The translations under genes and the position numbers were made by a program. Below the pieces are notes generated by a model, which saw only the letters and a program-made list of their open reading frames with translations, searched no databases and was not told the DNA's origin. From Mitsuaria chitosanitabida ATCC BAA-476 = NBRC 102408 (lineage in GTDB: Bacteria > Pseudomonadota > Gammaproteobacteria > Burkholderiales > Burkholderiaceae_C), in contig NZ_BCYP01000004.1 of NCBI RefSeq assembly GCF_001598255.1, forward strand, positions 124,001 through 188,000: a stretch of DNA of 64,000 bases, given 5' to 3'. Positions 18,660-27,513 of the stretch are shown here, piece by piece (position 1 is the stretch's first letter; the number at the start of each line of letters is the position of its first letter).

Positions 18660-19958
18660 ATGGCCGCCGAGTTCTCTTCCCGGGTCTCCACCCCCTTCTA
18701 CGACGCGCACGAGACGCGCGACGCCGCCGCGCGCGAGGCCGCGCTGCTGTCCGCCCTCCCGCACCAGATCGCCAACGCGCGTCAGAACACCGATGCCTAT
18801 GGCGAGCTGTTGACCGGTGTCGATCCCGACCACGTGCGCACGCGCGCCGCCCTGGCGCGGCTGCCGGTGACGCGCAAGTCGGAGCTGCTCGCGCGCCAGC
18901 AGGCGGTGCGGGCGGCACGGCCCTCGGAGCCCTTCGGCGGCTTCTCCGCCATCGGCTGGCGCGGACTCAAGCGCGACAGCGGCGCGCGCCGTGTCTTCCA
19001 GTCGCCGGGCACGATCTACGAGCCCGAGGGACTCGGGCGTGATTACTGGCGCATCGGCCGCGCCCTGCATGCGGCGGGGTTGCGCGCGGGTGACCTGGTC
19101 CACAACTCCTTCAGCTACCACCTGACGCCGGCCGGCGCCATGATGGAAGGCGGCGCCGAGGCGCTGGGCTGCACCGTCTTCGCGGGCGGTGTCGGCAACA
19201 CCGAGCTCCAGCTGCAGGCCATGGCCGAGCTGCGGCCGCAGGCCTACGTCGGCACGCCGAGCTTCCTCAAGATCCTGCTGGACAAGGCGGCGGAGCAGGG
19301 GCAGCCGCTGTCGGTGCACAAGGCGCTGGTCAGCGGCGAGGCCTTCCCGCCCTCGCTGCGCGACTGGTGCGGCGAGCGCGGCGTGGTGGGCTACCAGTGC
19401 TACGCCACCGCGGACCTCGGGCTCATCGCCTACGAGACCTCGGCCCGCCAGGGACTGGTCGTCGACGAGGGCGTGATCCTGGAGATCGTGCGGCCCGGCA
19501 CCGGCGATCCGGTGCCGGACGGCGAGGTGGGCGAGGTCGTCGTCACGACGCTGAACCCGGACTACCCGCTGATCCGCTTCGGCACGGGCGATCTGTCCGC
19601 CGTGCTGCCGGGCCCGTGCCCGACGGGCCGGACCAACGTCCGCATCAAGGGCTGGATGGGGCGCGCGGACCAGAGCGCCAAGGTGCGCGGCATGTTCGTG
19701 CATGCCGGGCAGGTGGCGGAGGTGCTCCGGCGTTTCCCCGAGGCCGGACGCGGGCGCTTGGTCGTCGAGGGCGAGATGGCCCAGGACCGGATGACGCTGA
19801 AGGTGGAGGTCGGCGGCCAGGTGCCGGAGGGCTTGGGCGAGCGCGTCGCCCTCGCGCTGCGCGAGGTGACCAAGCTGCGCGGCGAGGTGGCCTTCCTCGC
19901 CCCGGGCGCGCTGGTCAACGACGGCAAGGTGATCGAGGACCTTCGAAAGTACGAGTGA
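18660..19958 (+). CDS. Phenylacetate-CoA ligase-type AMP-forming enzyme
   Basis: A 432-residue ANL-family enzyme of the PaaK type. It has LPVTRKSELLARQ near the N-terminus, a C-terminal AMP-ligase domain (about 340-432) with GRADQSAKVRGMFVHAGQV, and a late VRGEVAF-type segment (KLRGEVAFLAPG). The usual glycine-rich P-loop is modified: the region near residue 115 reads RRVFQSPGTIYEPEG, where PaaK proteins have SSGTTG. Tyr/Thr residues of the A5 region are present (YQCYATADLG). The start is an ATG directly preceded by an in-frame GTG, with GGAGGG about 6 nt upstream. It probably activates an aromatic or short carboxylic acid delivered by the transporter, but the substrate is unknown. Confidence 0.84.
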   Translation: MAAEFSSRVSTPFYDAHETRDAAAREAALLSALPHQIANARQNTDAYGELLTGVDPDHVRTRAALARLPVTRKSELLARQQAVRAARPSEPFGGFSAIGWRGLKRDSGARRVFQSPGTIYEPEGLGRDYWRIGRALHAAGLRAGDLVHNSFSYHLTPAGAMMEGGAEALGCTVFAGGVGNTELQLQAMAELRPQAYVGTPSFLKILLDKAAEQGQPLSVHKALVSGEAFPPSLRDWCGERGVVGYQCYATADLGLIAYETSARQGLVVDEGVILEIVRPGTGDPVPDGEVGEVVVTTLNPDYPLIRFGTGDLSAVLPGPCPTGRTNVRIKGWMGRADQSAKVRGMFVHAGQVAEVLRRFPEAGRGRLVVEGEMAQDRMTLKVEVGGQVPEGLGERVALALREVTKLRGEVAFLAPGALVNDGKVIEDLRKYE

Positions 19959-20183
19959 AGGGCGCCGGTAAAGCCGCAGCCGGACCTGGCGAGGGCGCCG
20001 CGCGCGCCGCCGCTTCAGAGGGGCGCGGCGGAGGGCGGCGTCGCCCGCGCGGCGCCACCCGCGTCGGGCCGATACCGGTACCTCGCCCTCCCTTACGTAG
20101 TTTCCGCTAGGCGTGCCCGCGAGGGCGGCCCTAGCATCCGCGCCATCACCCACACCGACCCTGACAAGAGGGGAGACCTCCAC

Positions 20184-21149
20184 ATGAAGAAGATCCTGCT
20201 CGCCTGCGTGGCGGCGCTGACCGCTGGTGCCGCCTGGGCCGACTATCCGGACAAGCCGGTGACGATCGTGGTGCCGTTCGCCGCGGGTGGCCCGACCGAC
20301 AAGGTGGCGCGCGATCTGGCCGAGGCGCTGCGCAAGCCGCTGAACGCGACCATCGTGATCGAGAACGTCGGCGGCGCCGGCGGCACGCTGGGCGCGACCA
20401 AGGTGTCCAAGGCCGCGCCGGACGGCTACACCCTGCTGTTGCACCACATCGGCATGTCGACCTCCCCGGCCCTGTACCGCAACCTGCAGTACAAGACCCT
20501 GGACGACTTCGAGTACCTGGGCCTGATCAACGAAGTGCCGATGACGCTGATCTCGCGTCCCAGCCTGCCGGCCAACAACTACGCCGACCTGGTGAAGTGG
20601 CTGGGCGCCAACAAGGGCAAGATCAACCTGGCCAACGCCGGCCTGGGTTCCGCCTCGCACCTGTGCGGCCTGCTGTACATGAGCATGCTGAAGATGGACA
20701 TGACCACCGTCCCGTACAAGGGCACGGGTCCGGCCATGACCGACCTGATCGGCGGCCAGGTCGACATCATGTGCGACCAGACCACCAACACCACGACGCA
20801 GATCGACGGCGGCAAGGTCAAGGCCTTCGCGGTCTCGACGCCCAAGCGCCTGGGCGGCACGCTGGCCAAGCTGCCGACGCTGGACGAGTCCGGCCTGAAG
20901 GGCTTCAACGTGACGATCTGGCACGGCCTGTACGCGCCCAAGGGCACGCCCAAGCCGGTCCTGGACAAGATCAACACGGCGCTGAAGGCCGCGCTGAAGG
21001 ATGCCGAGTTCCACAAGCGCGAGGAAGCGCTGGGCGCCGTGATCGTGACCGACGGTCGCGTGAACCCCGCCGAGCACAAGAAGTTCGTCGCCGACGAGAT
21101 CGCCAAGTGGACCCCGGTCATCAAGGCCGCCGGTCAGTACGCCGACTGA
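20184..21149 (+). CDS. Bug/TctC-family periplasmic binding protein
   Basis: A 321-residue tripartite tricarboxylate transporter receptor (Bug) protein. It has a Sec signal peptide of about 19 residues (ending GAAWA-D). The family start follows: DKPVTIVVPFAAGGPTDKVARDLAE, then GGAGGTLGATKVSKAAPDGYTLL. The ligand-binding loop shows GLGSASHLCGLLYMSML and PYKGTGPAMTDLIGGQVD. Bug proteins bind carboxylates or related compounds. No TctA/TctB membrane partners are in the window, so it is an orphan receptor as is common in Burkholderiales. A strong ribosome-binding site (AGGGGAG) lies about 10 nt upstream. It lies 225 nt after the ligase and is probably separately transcribed. Confidence 0.92.
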   Translation: MKKILLACVAALTAGAAWADYPDKPVTIVVPFAAGGPTDKVARDLAEALRKPLNATIVIENVGGAGGTLGATKVSKAAPDGYTLLLHHIGMSTSPALYRNLQYKTLDDFEYLGLINEVPMTLISRPSLPANNYADLVKWLGANKGKINLANAGLGSASHLCGLLYMSMLKMDMTTVPYKGTGPAMTDLIGGQVDIMCDQTTNTTTQIDGGKVKAFAVSTPKRLGGTLAKLPTLDESGLKGFNVTIWHGLYAPKGTPKPVLDKINTALKAALKDAEFHKREEALGAVIVTDGRVNPAEHKKFVADEIAKWTPVIKAAGQYAD

Positions 21150-21183
21150 TCCCGCCCGAGGGCGAGTCGCTCGCCCCATGAGG

Positions 21184-21209
21184 AAAGCCCGCCGATCGGC
21201 GGGCTTTTT
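21184..21209 (+). terminator. Intrinsic terminator after the Bug protein gene
   Basis: An 11-bp self-complementary stem (AAGCCCGCCGA/TCGGCGGGCTT) is followed by a run of T residues, 35 nt after the stop codon. This is the clearest classical terminator in the first third of the window. Confidence 0.9.
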
Positions 21210-21250
21210 CCTTGGCCGGCCGCGTCGGGCCGGTGTCCGGTGCGCTCGGA

Positions 21251-21634
21251 TCAGTCCGGCGCGCGGCAGACCACGGCCAGCTTGTTGCCTTCCGGATCGC
21301 GGAAGTAGGCGGCGTAGAAGTTGGGGCCGTAGATCTCGCGCGGACCGGGCTTGCCTTCGTCGCGGCCGCCGCCGGCGATCGCCGCGGCGTAGGCGGCGTC
21401 GACCTGGGCTCGCGTCGACGCGGCCAGCGCCAGCATGGTCCCGTTGCCCGCCGTCGCGTCCAGGCCGTTGTAGGGCGCGACCACCCACAGCTGCGTCTCG
21501 CCGCCCTCGGGGCCGTAGCCGACCATCTCGTCGTCCGAATAGCCCGGCTTGAGCCCCAGCGGCGCCAGCACCGCGTCGTAGAAGGTCTTGGCCGCGCGGC
21601 GGTCGTTGCTGCCCAGGGTGACGTAGCTGATCAT
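21251..21634 (-). CDS. VOC-family (glyoxalase/bleomycin-resistance-like) protein
   Basis: A 127-residue single-copy vicinal-oxygen-chelate fold protein. The N-terminus MISYVTLGSNDRRAAKTFYDAVLAPLG and the C-terminal AAYFRDPEGNKLAVVC are typical of the lactoylglutathione-lyase-like group. A metal-binding His near the start, present in active glyoxalases, is not evident here, so catalytic function is uncertain. It is cytoplasmic, stands alone between a terminator and dtd, and its substrate is unknown. Confidence 0.85.
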   Translation of the reverse strand: MISYVTLGSNDRRAAKTFYDAVLAPLGLKPGYSDDEMVGYGPEGGETQLWVVAPYNGLDATAGNGTMLALAASTRAQVDAAYAAAIAGGGRDEGKPGPREIYGPNFYAAYFRDPEGNKLAVVCRAPD

Positions 21635-21746
21635 GAGCGGATCCTTGAAATCATGGTGAGAGCCGATCCCGCATTCTCGTCAGTTTGACGTGGCGGATTC
21701 ATGGCGGGCGCGGGGCCGCGCGCCCAGGGCGATGGCGCGGCGCGGC

Positions 21747-22184
21747 TCACATGCGCATCGGCAGGGTGACCGGACCGTCGTTGATCAGCTCGACCTGCAT
21801 GTCGGCGCCGAACTCCCCGGTGGCCACCACCGGATGCTGCGCGCGGGCGAAGTTCACCGCGTGCTCGTAGAGCCGCCGTCCCAGCTCGGCCGGCGCGGCG
21901 CCCGTGAAGCTGGGCCGGTTGCCGCCGCTGGTGTCCGCCGCCAGCGTGAACTGCGAGACGATCAGCAGCCCACCGCCGATGTCCTGCACGCTGCGGTTCA
22001 TCTTCCCGGCCTCGTCGCTGAAGATGCGCAGCTTCAGGATCTTGGCCAGCAGCTTCTCGGCCACCGCCTCGGTGTCCTGCGGCTCGGCGCAGAGCAGCAG
22101 CAGCAGGCCCGGGCCGATCGCTCCGGTGCGGCGATCGCCGACGTCGACATGGGCGCGCTTGACGCGCTGGAGCAGGGCGATCAT
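21747..22184 (-). CDS. dtd: D-aminoacyl-tRNA deacylase
   Basis: A 145-residue enzyme that hydrolyses D-amino acids (and Gly from tRNA-Ala) off mischarged tRNA. The length equals that of E. coli Dtd. It has the N-terminal [13 protein letters not shown], the active-site SQFTLAAD motif around residue 77, a GGNRPSF segment and the C-terminal cross-subunit NDGPVT motif. The ATG overlaps the TGA of the upstream cation-efflux gene (ATGA), indicating translational coupling. The open frame extends far upstream of this ATG, but only the part from here has family similarity. Confidence 0.95.
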   Translation of the reverse strand: MIALLQRVKRAHVDVGDRRTGAIGPGLLLLLCAEPQDTEAVAEKLLAKILKLRIFSDEAGKMNRSVQDIGGGLLIVSQFTLAADTSGGNRPSFTGAAPAELGRRLYEHAVNFARAQHPVVATGEFGADMQVELINDGPVTLPMRM

Positions 22185-23191
22185 CCAGGGGTGTCCTTTC
22201 GGGAAGTGTCGGGCGTCGACGATGGAGCCTTGCTCCGGGCGTCGTCGTCGGAGGCGGCCGCCGCGGCGAGCTCGGGCGGGGCCGGCGGCAGGGGCTGGCC
22301 GGCGTCGCGGCCGGCGAGCTCGGCGAAGCGCGTCTCGACGTTGGCCGGCAGCAGCTGGATGCTCGCGCGCAGGCCGGGCAGGGCGCGCATCAGCGCCTGC
22401 TCCACCTCGCCGCGCAGCGCGGCCGCATGGCCCAGGGTCCAGCGCGCCGGTACATGCAGGTGCAGGTCGACGAAGCGCTGCGGCCCCGCGACGCGTGTCG
22501 CGACATGGTCGAAGCGCAGGTCCGGCGATTCGAAGCCGGCCAGCACCGCCGCGATCGCGCGCTGGTCCTCGGTGTCCAGCGCCTGGTCCATGAGCCCGCC
22601 GGTGGACCGCCACATCAGGTGGACCGCCTCGCGCAGGATGTTCAGCGCGACCAGGATGGCCAGCACCGCGTCCAGCCAGATCCAGCCGGTCAGCATCACG
22701 CCGATCAGGCCGACGACCACCCCCACGGAGGTCCAGACGTCGGTGTAGAGGTGGCGCGCGTCGGCCTCCAGCGCGATGGAGCGATGCGCGCGCGAGGCCT
22801 TCATCATCGCGACCGCCAGGGCCCAGTTGATGCCGGTGCTGACCAGCGACAGCACCAGGCCCAGACCCAGCTGCTCCAGCGGCTGCGGATGCATCAGCCG
22901 GCCCACGGCGGCCCAGCCGATGCCCAGCGCGGCGATCAGGATCAGCGCGCCCTCGAAGGCGCTGGAGAAGTACTCCGCCTTGTGGTGGCCGAAGGGGTGG
23001 TCCGCGTCGGGCGGGCGCCGGGCGATGGTCACCATGGCCAGGCCGAACAGGGCCCCCGCCAGGTTGACCAGCGATTCGAGCGCGTCCGACAGCAGGCCGA
23101 CCGACCCGGTCCACCACCAGGCGGCGGTCTTCAGGGCGATGGTCGCCAACGCGACGACCACCGACAGCTTCAGGTATTGCTGGACTTGCAT
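22181..23191 (-). CDS. Cation diffusion facilitator (CDF) family metal efflux protein
   Basis: A 336-residue inner-membrane proton/cation antiporter expected to export divalent metals such as Zn, Fe, Co or Mn. The start [21 protein letters not shown] precedes six predicted helices. The metal-site helix is [17 protein letters not shown] (helix 2), and helix 5 carries [16 protein letters not shown], i.e. the D/H-x3-D pairs of the family (HxxxD variant). The sequence [16 protein letters not shown] is typical of the helix 2-3 loop. A cytoplasmic C-terminal domain follows (about 215-290), then a low-complexity Pro/Ala/Ser tail. It is divergent from argB with 115 nt between starts and overlaps dtd. 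Confidence 0.9.
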   Translation of the reverse strand: MQVQQYLKLSVVVALATIALKTAAWWWTGSVGLLSDALESLVNLAGALFGLAMVTIARRPPDADHPFGHHKAEYFSSAFEGALILIAALGIGWAAVGRLMHPQPLEQLGLGLVLSLVSTGINWALAVAMMKASRAHRSIALEADARHLYTDVWTSVGVVVGLIGVMLTGWIWLDAVLAILVALNILREAVHLMWRSTGGLMDQALDTEDQRAIAAVLAGFESPDLRFDHVATRVAGPQRFVDLHLHVPARWTLGHAAALRGEVEQALMRALPGLRASIQLLPANVETRFAELAGRDAGQPLPPAPPELAAAAASDDDARSKAPSSTPDTSRKDTPG

Positions 23192-23306
23192 GGACGCGAT
23201 TTTGCCGGTCCTACAATTCGCGCCGTTCGACGGCCTCGTGACCGCGTGCGACCGCCGCGCCACCTCGGCCGACCGCCCCCGACCCTCCTTCAGCCCGGAC
23301 AGCCTC

Positions 23307-24221
23307 ATGAGCAACACTCCTCCCGTCCACGACGCCGACCTCAGCCACATCCCGCCGCGCGACAAGGCGGAGCTGCTGTCCCAGGCGCTGCCCTACATCC
23401 GCAAGTACCACGGCAAGACCATCGTCATCAAGTACGGCGGCAACGCCATGACGGACCCGGCCCTGCAGCAGGACTTCGCCGAGGACGTGGTGCTGCTCAA
23501 GCTGGTCGGCCTGAACCCGGTGGTGGTGCACGGCGGCGGTCCGCAGATCGAGGACGCGCTCAACAAGCTGGGCAAGAAGGGCCACTTCATCCAGGGCATG
23601 CGCGTGACCGACGCCGAGACCATGAGCGTCGTCGAATGGGTGCTCGCGGGGGAGGTGCAGCAGGACATCGTGGGCCTGATCAACGCCGCCGGCGGCAAGG
23701 CCGTGGGCCTGACCGGCCGCGACGGCGGCATGATCCGCGCCAAGCAGCTCAAGATCCTGGACAAGGACGACCCGGCCAAGGAACACGACATCGGCCAGGT
23801 CGGCGACATCGTCAGCATCGACCCCAGCGTCGTGAAGGCCTTGCAGGACGACCAGTTCATCCCCGTCATCAGCCCCATCGGCTTCGGCGAGAACAACGAG
23901 AGCTACAACATTAACGCCGACGTCGTGGCCGCCAAGCTGGCCACGGTGCTGCAGGCCGAGAAGCTGCTGATGCTGACCAACATCCGCGGCGTGCTGGACA
24001 AGCAGGGCGAGCTGCTGGTCGAGCTGACCCCGCGCCGCATCGACGAGCTGGTCGCCGACGGCACCATCAGCGGCGGCATGATCCCCAAGATCGCCGGCGC
24101 GATCGACGCGGCCAAGAGCGGCGTCAACGCGGTGCACATCATCGACGGCCGCGTGCCCCACGCGATGCTGCTGGAGATCCTCTCCGAGAAGGCCTTCGGC
24201 ACGATGATCCGCTCGTACTGA
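23307..24221 (+). CDS. argB: Acetylglutamate kinase
   Basis: A 304-residue enzyme that phosphorylates N-acetyl-L-glutamate, the second step of arginine synthesis. The nucleotide-binding KYGGNAM appears near residue 47, VVHGGGPQI near 75, and the C-terminal [17 protein letters not shown] and later [11 protein letters not shown] motifs complete the active site. The N-terminal extension of about 20 residues before [15 protein letters not shown] fits the arginine-sensitive hexameric class, whose N-helix mediates feedback inhibition. A TACAAT hexamer (23211-23216) about 90 nt upstream is a possible -10. argJ, another gene of the pathway, lies at the far end of the window. Confidence 0.97.
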   Translation: MSNTPPVHDADLSHIPPRDKAELLSQALPYIRKYHGKTIVIKYGGNAMTDPALQQDFAEDVVLLKLVGLNPVVVHGGGPQIEDALNKLGKKGHFIQGMRVTDAETMSVVEWVLAGEVQQDIVGLINAAGGKAVGLTGRDGGMIRAKQLKILDKDDPAKEHDIGQVGDIVSIDPSVVKALQDDQFIPVISPIGFGENNESYNINADVVAAKLATVLQAEKLLMLTNIRGVLDKQGELLVELTPRRIDELVADGTISGGMIPKIAGAIDAAKSGVNAVHIIDGRVPHAMLLEILSEKAFGTMIRSY

Positions 24222-24233
24222 GCGACCCGTCCG

Positions 24234-24929
24234 TTGGCCCGGCTTCCGCCGCTCGTGCGCCGGCATCCGCGTCGCCCCGGCGACGCGGTCTGGCTCTTCG
24301 ACCTGGACGACACGCTGCACCACGCCAGCGGCGGCTCCTTCGCCGCCATCGGCGCGGCGATGAACGACTACATCGTCCGGCACCTGGGCGTGGACGCCGA
24401 GCAGGCCCACGCGCTGCGCCGGCGCTACTGGCGCGTCTACGGCGCGACCCTGCTCGGGCTGATCCGGCATCACCGGATTCCCGCCTCGCAGTTCCTCGAG
24501 GAGGTGCATGCGCTGCCGGAGCTCGAATCCTTGCTGCGCGGCGCGCGCACGGACCTGGCCTGGCTGCGCCGCCTGCCGGGCCGCCGCATCCTGCTGACCA
24601 ACGCGCCCGAGCGCTACGCCCGCCGCGTGCTCAAGGCGCTGGGCATCTCGGCGCTGTTCGAGCGCGTCATCAGCGTCGAGCACATGCGCATGTTCGGCCA
24701 CTACCGCCCCAAGCCCGACGCCCGCATGCTGCGCCACGTCTGCGCGCAGCTGCGGATCGCGCCCTCGCGCTGCACGCTGGTCGAGGACAGCGTGGCCAAC
24801 CTGCGCACCGCGCACGCCCTGGGCATGGGCACGGTCTGGATGCGCGGCTGGATGGACGAGCCCGCCCACCGGCGCCCCGCCTGCGTCGACCGGCGTGTGG
24901 ACAGATTGCATCGCCTCCCCCCTCGTTGA
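24234..24929 (+). CDS. HAD-family pyrimidine 5'-nucleotidase-like hydrolase
   Basis: A 231-residue haloacid dehalogenase-type hydrolase. Motif I is WLFDLDDTLHHAS with nucleophile Asp in DLDDT near residue 23. Motif II is ILLTNAPERYA, and motif III/IV lies around KPDARMLRHV and LVEDSVANLRTAHALGMGTVWM. In Burkholderiales this gene sits between argB and slmA and is annotated as a pyrimidine 5'-nucleotidase. The start is TTG at 24234, 12 nt after argB; an in-frame GTG at 24255 is an alternative. The final 15 residues run through a C/G hairpin and look non-conserved. Confidence 0.85.
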   Translation: MARLPPLVRRHPRRPGDAVWLFDLDDTLHHASGGSFAAIGAAMNDYIVRHLGVDAEQAHALRRRYWRVYGATLLGLIRHHRIPASQFLEEVHALPELESLLRGARTDLAWLRRLPGRRILLTNAPERYARRVLKALGISALFERVISVEHMRMFGHYRPKPDARMLRHVCAQLRIAPSRCTLVEDSVANLRTAHALGMGTVWMRGWMDEPAHRRPACVDRRVDRLHRLPPR

Positions 24930-25108
24930 GGGGGTGGGCGCGGACCGGCGCGGGAGCGTGGATTGCCTTCTCCGCCCTCGGACGCCGGGGGGCCGGGGCC
25001 GGTCGGGGGGACTGGTCCAAGGTCACACCACTGCAAGCTGGGGATTGCCGCTGAAACACGCGACAACCCAGAATGCGCCCGAACGGCTCCAAAGCCGTGA
25101 GGGATTGC

Positions 25109-25804
25109 ATGTCACTATTCAGCGTCTTGATCGTCGAGGATCAGCTTCGGTTCCGCGAGGCCTTCGCCCACGCCCTGGAAAAGGCGCCTGACATCCGGCT
25201 CGTCGGCATGGCCACCGACCTGCCGCAGGGGAGGAAGATGTTCGACCAGACACGTCCCGACGTGCTGCTGGTCGACCTGGACCTGCCGGGTGGGAGCGGC
25301 ATCGAACTGATCCGACACGCCGCCCATGTCGCGCCCGAGTGCGAGGTCATGGTCATCTCCGTCTTCGGTGACGAGCAGCACGTGCTCTCGAGCATCGAGG
25401 CCGGCGCCACCGGCTACCTGCTCAAGGACTCGCTCGCGCTGGACCTGCCGGGTCAGCTGCGCTCGCTGCGCGCGGGGGGCAGTCCGATCTCCCCCGTGAT
25501 CGCGCGCCGTCTGCTGCTGCGCCTGGCGCCGCAGGGGAACGGCAACGGGCATGCGCCGCGCGGGTTCGGCGACTCGGCCCCGATGCCGCTGGTCGACGAG
25601 CAGGTGGTCGCGCTGTCCGAGCAGGAATCGCGCGTGCTGCACCTGGCCGCCAAGGGCTTCACCTTCGACGAGATCGCGCAGTTCATGAACGTGTCGCCGC
25701 ACACGATCATGACTTACGTGAAGCGCACCTACCGCAAGCTGCAGGTGCGCTCCAAGGTCGAGGCCATCTACGAAGCGCGCCGCCTGGGCTGGTTGCGGGA
25801 CTGA
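25109..25804 (+). CDS. NarL/LuxR-family response regulator (orphan)
   Basis: A 231-residue response regulator with phospho-acceptor Asp56 (VLLVDLDLPGGSG), conserved Lys106 (YLLKDS) and acidic Glu10/Asp11. A Gly/Asn-rich linker leads to a C-terminal LuxR-type helix-turn-helix (about 170-231): LSEQESRVLHLAAKGFTFDEIAQFMNVSPHTIMTYVKR. No histidine kinase gene is adjacent, so its partner is elsewhere. A six-pair hairpin (ACGGCT/AGCCGT, 25083-25098) lies just ahead of the GAGGG ribosome-binding site and could affect translation. The gene sits between the HAD nucleotidase and slmA, a position usually without an intervening gene. Confidence 0.92.
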   Translation: MSLFSVLIVEDQLRFREAFAHALEKAPDIRLVGMATDLPQGRKMFDQTRPDVLLVDLDLPGGSGIELIRHAAHVAPECEVMVISVFGDEQHVLSSIEAGATGYLLKDSLALDLPGQLRSLRAGGSPISPVIARRLLLRLAPQGNGNGHAPRGFGDSAPMPLVDEQVVALSEQESRVLHLAAKGFTFDEIAQFMNVSPHTIMTYVKRTYRKLQVRSKVEAIYEARRLGWLRD

Positions 25805-25879
25805 GCGCGCGGCGTCCGGCACCGTGCCCGGGAGCCCCCCGGGCCTGTGCCAGAATCGCCGCACACTCCGCCCCCGCCC

Positions 25880-26518
25880 ATGCACACCAGCCCCCCCGAC
25901 GCTCCGGACACGCCCGCGACCAAGCCCGCGGAGCTGCCCCGCAAGCGGCTCAAGCCCGGGGAGCGCCGCGTCCAGATCCTGCAGACGCTGGCCAGCATGC
26001 TGGAGCAGCCCGGCGCGGAGCGCGTGACCACCGCCGCGCTCGCCGCGCGGCTGGAGGTCAGCGAGGCCGCCCTGTATCGGCACTTCGCCAGCAAGGCGCA
26101 GATGTTCGAGGGCCTCATCGAGTTCATCGAGACCAGCATCTTCTCGCTGCTCAACCAGATCGCCGAACGCGAGACCGACGGTCTCGCCCAGGCGCAGCGC
26201 ATCGTCGCCGTGCTGCTGCAGTTCGGCGAGCGCAATCCGGGCATGGCCCGGGTGATGGTCGGCGACGCGCTGGTCTACGAGAACGAGCGCCTGGTCGCGC
26301 GCATGAACCAGTTCTTCGACAAGGTCGAGTCGGCCCTGCGCCAGGGCCTGCGCACCGCGGCCGAGGCGTCTGGCTCGAGCACTCCGACGGTCGAGGCCCA
26401 GGCCCAGGCCTCGGTGCTGGTGAGCTTCATCATCGGCCGACTGCAGCGCTATGCGCGCTCAGGCTTCAAGCGTCTTCCGACTGAACAGTTGGATGCCGCA
26501 ATGCGAATGCTCGGATGA
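25880..26518 (+). CDS. slmA: Nucleoid occlusion factor SlmA (TetR fold)
   Basis: A 212-residue TetR-family protein. SlmA binds chromosomal sites and blocks FtsZ ring assembly over the nucleoid. A Pro-rich leader of about 20 residues precedes RKRLKPGERRVQILQTLASMLEQPG. The helix-turn-helix reads VTTAALAARLEVSEAALYRHFASKAQMFEGLIEFIE, a nearly diagnostic SlmA segment. The ligand-type helical domain follows. Position next to argB and the nucleotidase agrees with the usual neighbourhood. Confidence 0.93.
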   Translation: MHTSPPDAPDTPATKPAELPRKRLKPGERRVQILQTLASMLEQPGAERVTTAALAARLEVSEAALYRHFASKAQMFEGLIEFIETSIFSLLNQIAERETDGLAQAQRIVAVLLQFGERNPGMARVMVGDALVYENERLVARMNQFFDKVESALRQGLRTAAEASGSSTPTVEAQAQASVLVSFIIGRLQRYARSGFKRLPTEQLDAAMRMLG

Positions 26519-26561
26519 TCGGCGCCGCCGCGTAGCGCCCGTCGCGGCGGGCGCGGCCCTC

Positions 26562-26567
26562 TAAACT
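26562..26567 (+). promoter_or_regulatory. Possible -10 hexamer giving a near-leaderless DUF815 transcript
   Basis: TAAACT lies 7 nt before the ATG of the DUF815 gene, in a stretch that is otherwise almost pure G/C. If used as a -10 element, transcription would begin at or next to the start codon. No good -35 is visible. Confidence 0.35.
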
Positions 26568-26574
26568 CGGCCTC

Positions 26575-27513
26575 ATGTCCGACGCCCTTGACGCCCTGCT
26601 GCGGCGCGCCGACGCGCTGCTCAACCGCCTGGAGGCCGTGCTGCCCCAGCCCCTCACGCCGCCCGACTGGTCGGGCGCGGTCGCGTTCCGCTACCGCAAG
26701 CGCGGTGCGAGCGCGCGGCTGGAACCGGTCAGGCACCTGTCCACGATCCGGCTGGGCGACCTCAAGGAGGTCGAGCCGCAGAAGGAGCGCCTGCTGCGCA
26801 ACACGCGCCAGTTCGTGCAGGGCCAGCCGGCGAACAACGTGCTGCTGACGGGCGCGCGCGGCACCGGCAAGAGCTCGCTGATCAAGGCCTGCCTGAATCA
26901 ATTCGCCGACCAGGGCCTGCGCCTGATCGAGGTGGACAAGGCCGATCTGGTCGACCTGCCGGATCTGGCGGACCTGGTCGCCGACCGGCCGGAGCGCTTC
27001 GTCATCTTCTGCGACGACCTGAGCTTCGACGAGGGCGAGGCCGGCTACAAGGCGCTGAAGTCCATGCTGGACGGCTCCGTCGCCGCGGCCACCGACAACC
27101 TGCTGATCTACGCGACCAGCAACCGCCGCCACCTGCTGCCCGAGCAGATGAAGGACAACCTGGGCTACACCCACACCGAGCGCGACGGGAACGTCGAGGT
27201 CCATCCGGGCGAGGCGGTGGAGGAAAAGATCTCGCTGTCCGAGCGCTTCGGGCTGTGGATCAGCTTCTACAGCTTCAGCCAGCAGGAGTACCTGGCCATC
27301 GTCGCCCAGTGGCTGAGCCACTTCGGCCTGGACGCCGCCCGCATCGAGGCCGCGCGTCAGCCGGCGCTGGTCTGGGCGTTGGAGCGCGGCTCGCGCTCGG
27401 GCCGCGTGGCCTATCAGTTCGCGCGGGATCTGGCGGGACGCGGCGGCGCGTCCGACGGCACGCCCGCCCCCTCGACGGACACCGACGCGCCGGAAGGACT
27501 GGACCATGTCTGA
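26575..27513 (+). CDS. DUF815-family AAA+ ATPase
   Basis: A 312-residue ATPase of the DUF815 family. Walker A GARGTGKSS is at residues 93-101. A Walker B-like FVIFCDDLSF is at about 142-151, a sensor-1-like YATSNRRHLLP near 182, and a box with LSERFGLWISFYSFSQQEYL near 220. The family is widespread in proteobacteria and its biological role is not established. The gene is followed by mutT with an 8-nt overlap, the same pairing seen in pseudomonads and other betaproteobacteria. The frame ends in a low-complexity acidic/Pro tail. Confidence 0.92.
   Translation: MSDALDALLRRADALLNRLEAVLPQPLTPPDWSGAVAFRYRKRGASARLEPVRHLSTIRLGDLKEVEPQKERLLRNTRQFVQGQPANNVLLTGARGTGKSSLIKACLNQFADQGLRLIEVDKADLVDLPDLADLVADRPERFVIFCDDLSFDEGEAGYKALKSMLDGSVAAATDNLLIYATSNRRHLLPEQMKDNLGYTHTERDGNVEVHPGEAVEEKISLSERFGLWISFYSFSQQEYLAIVAQWLSHFGLDAARIEAARQPALVWALERGSRSGRVAYQFARDLAGRGGASDGTPAPSTDTDAPEGLDHV

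Noticed and set aside
18612-21488. 958-codon open frame on the minus strand
   Set aside because: It covers the PaaK-type ligase, the Bug gene and a clear intrinsic terminator on the other strand and shows no domain.
21785-23365. Long fused frame joining cation-efflux antisense sequence to dtd
   Set aside because: Only the last 145 codons match Dtd and begin with a good ATG overlapping the upstream stop; the rest is out-of-frame reading of the cation-efflux gene.
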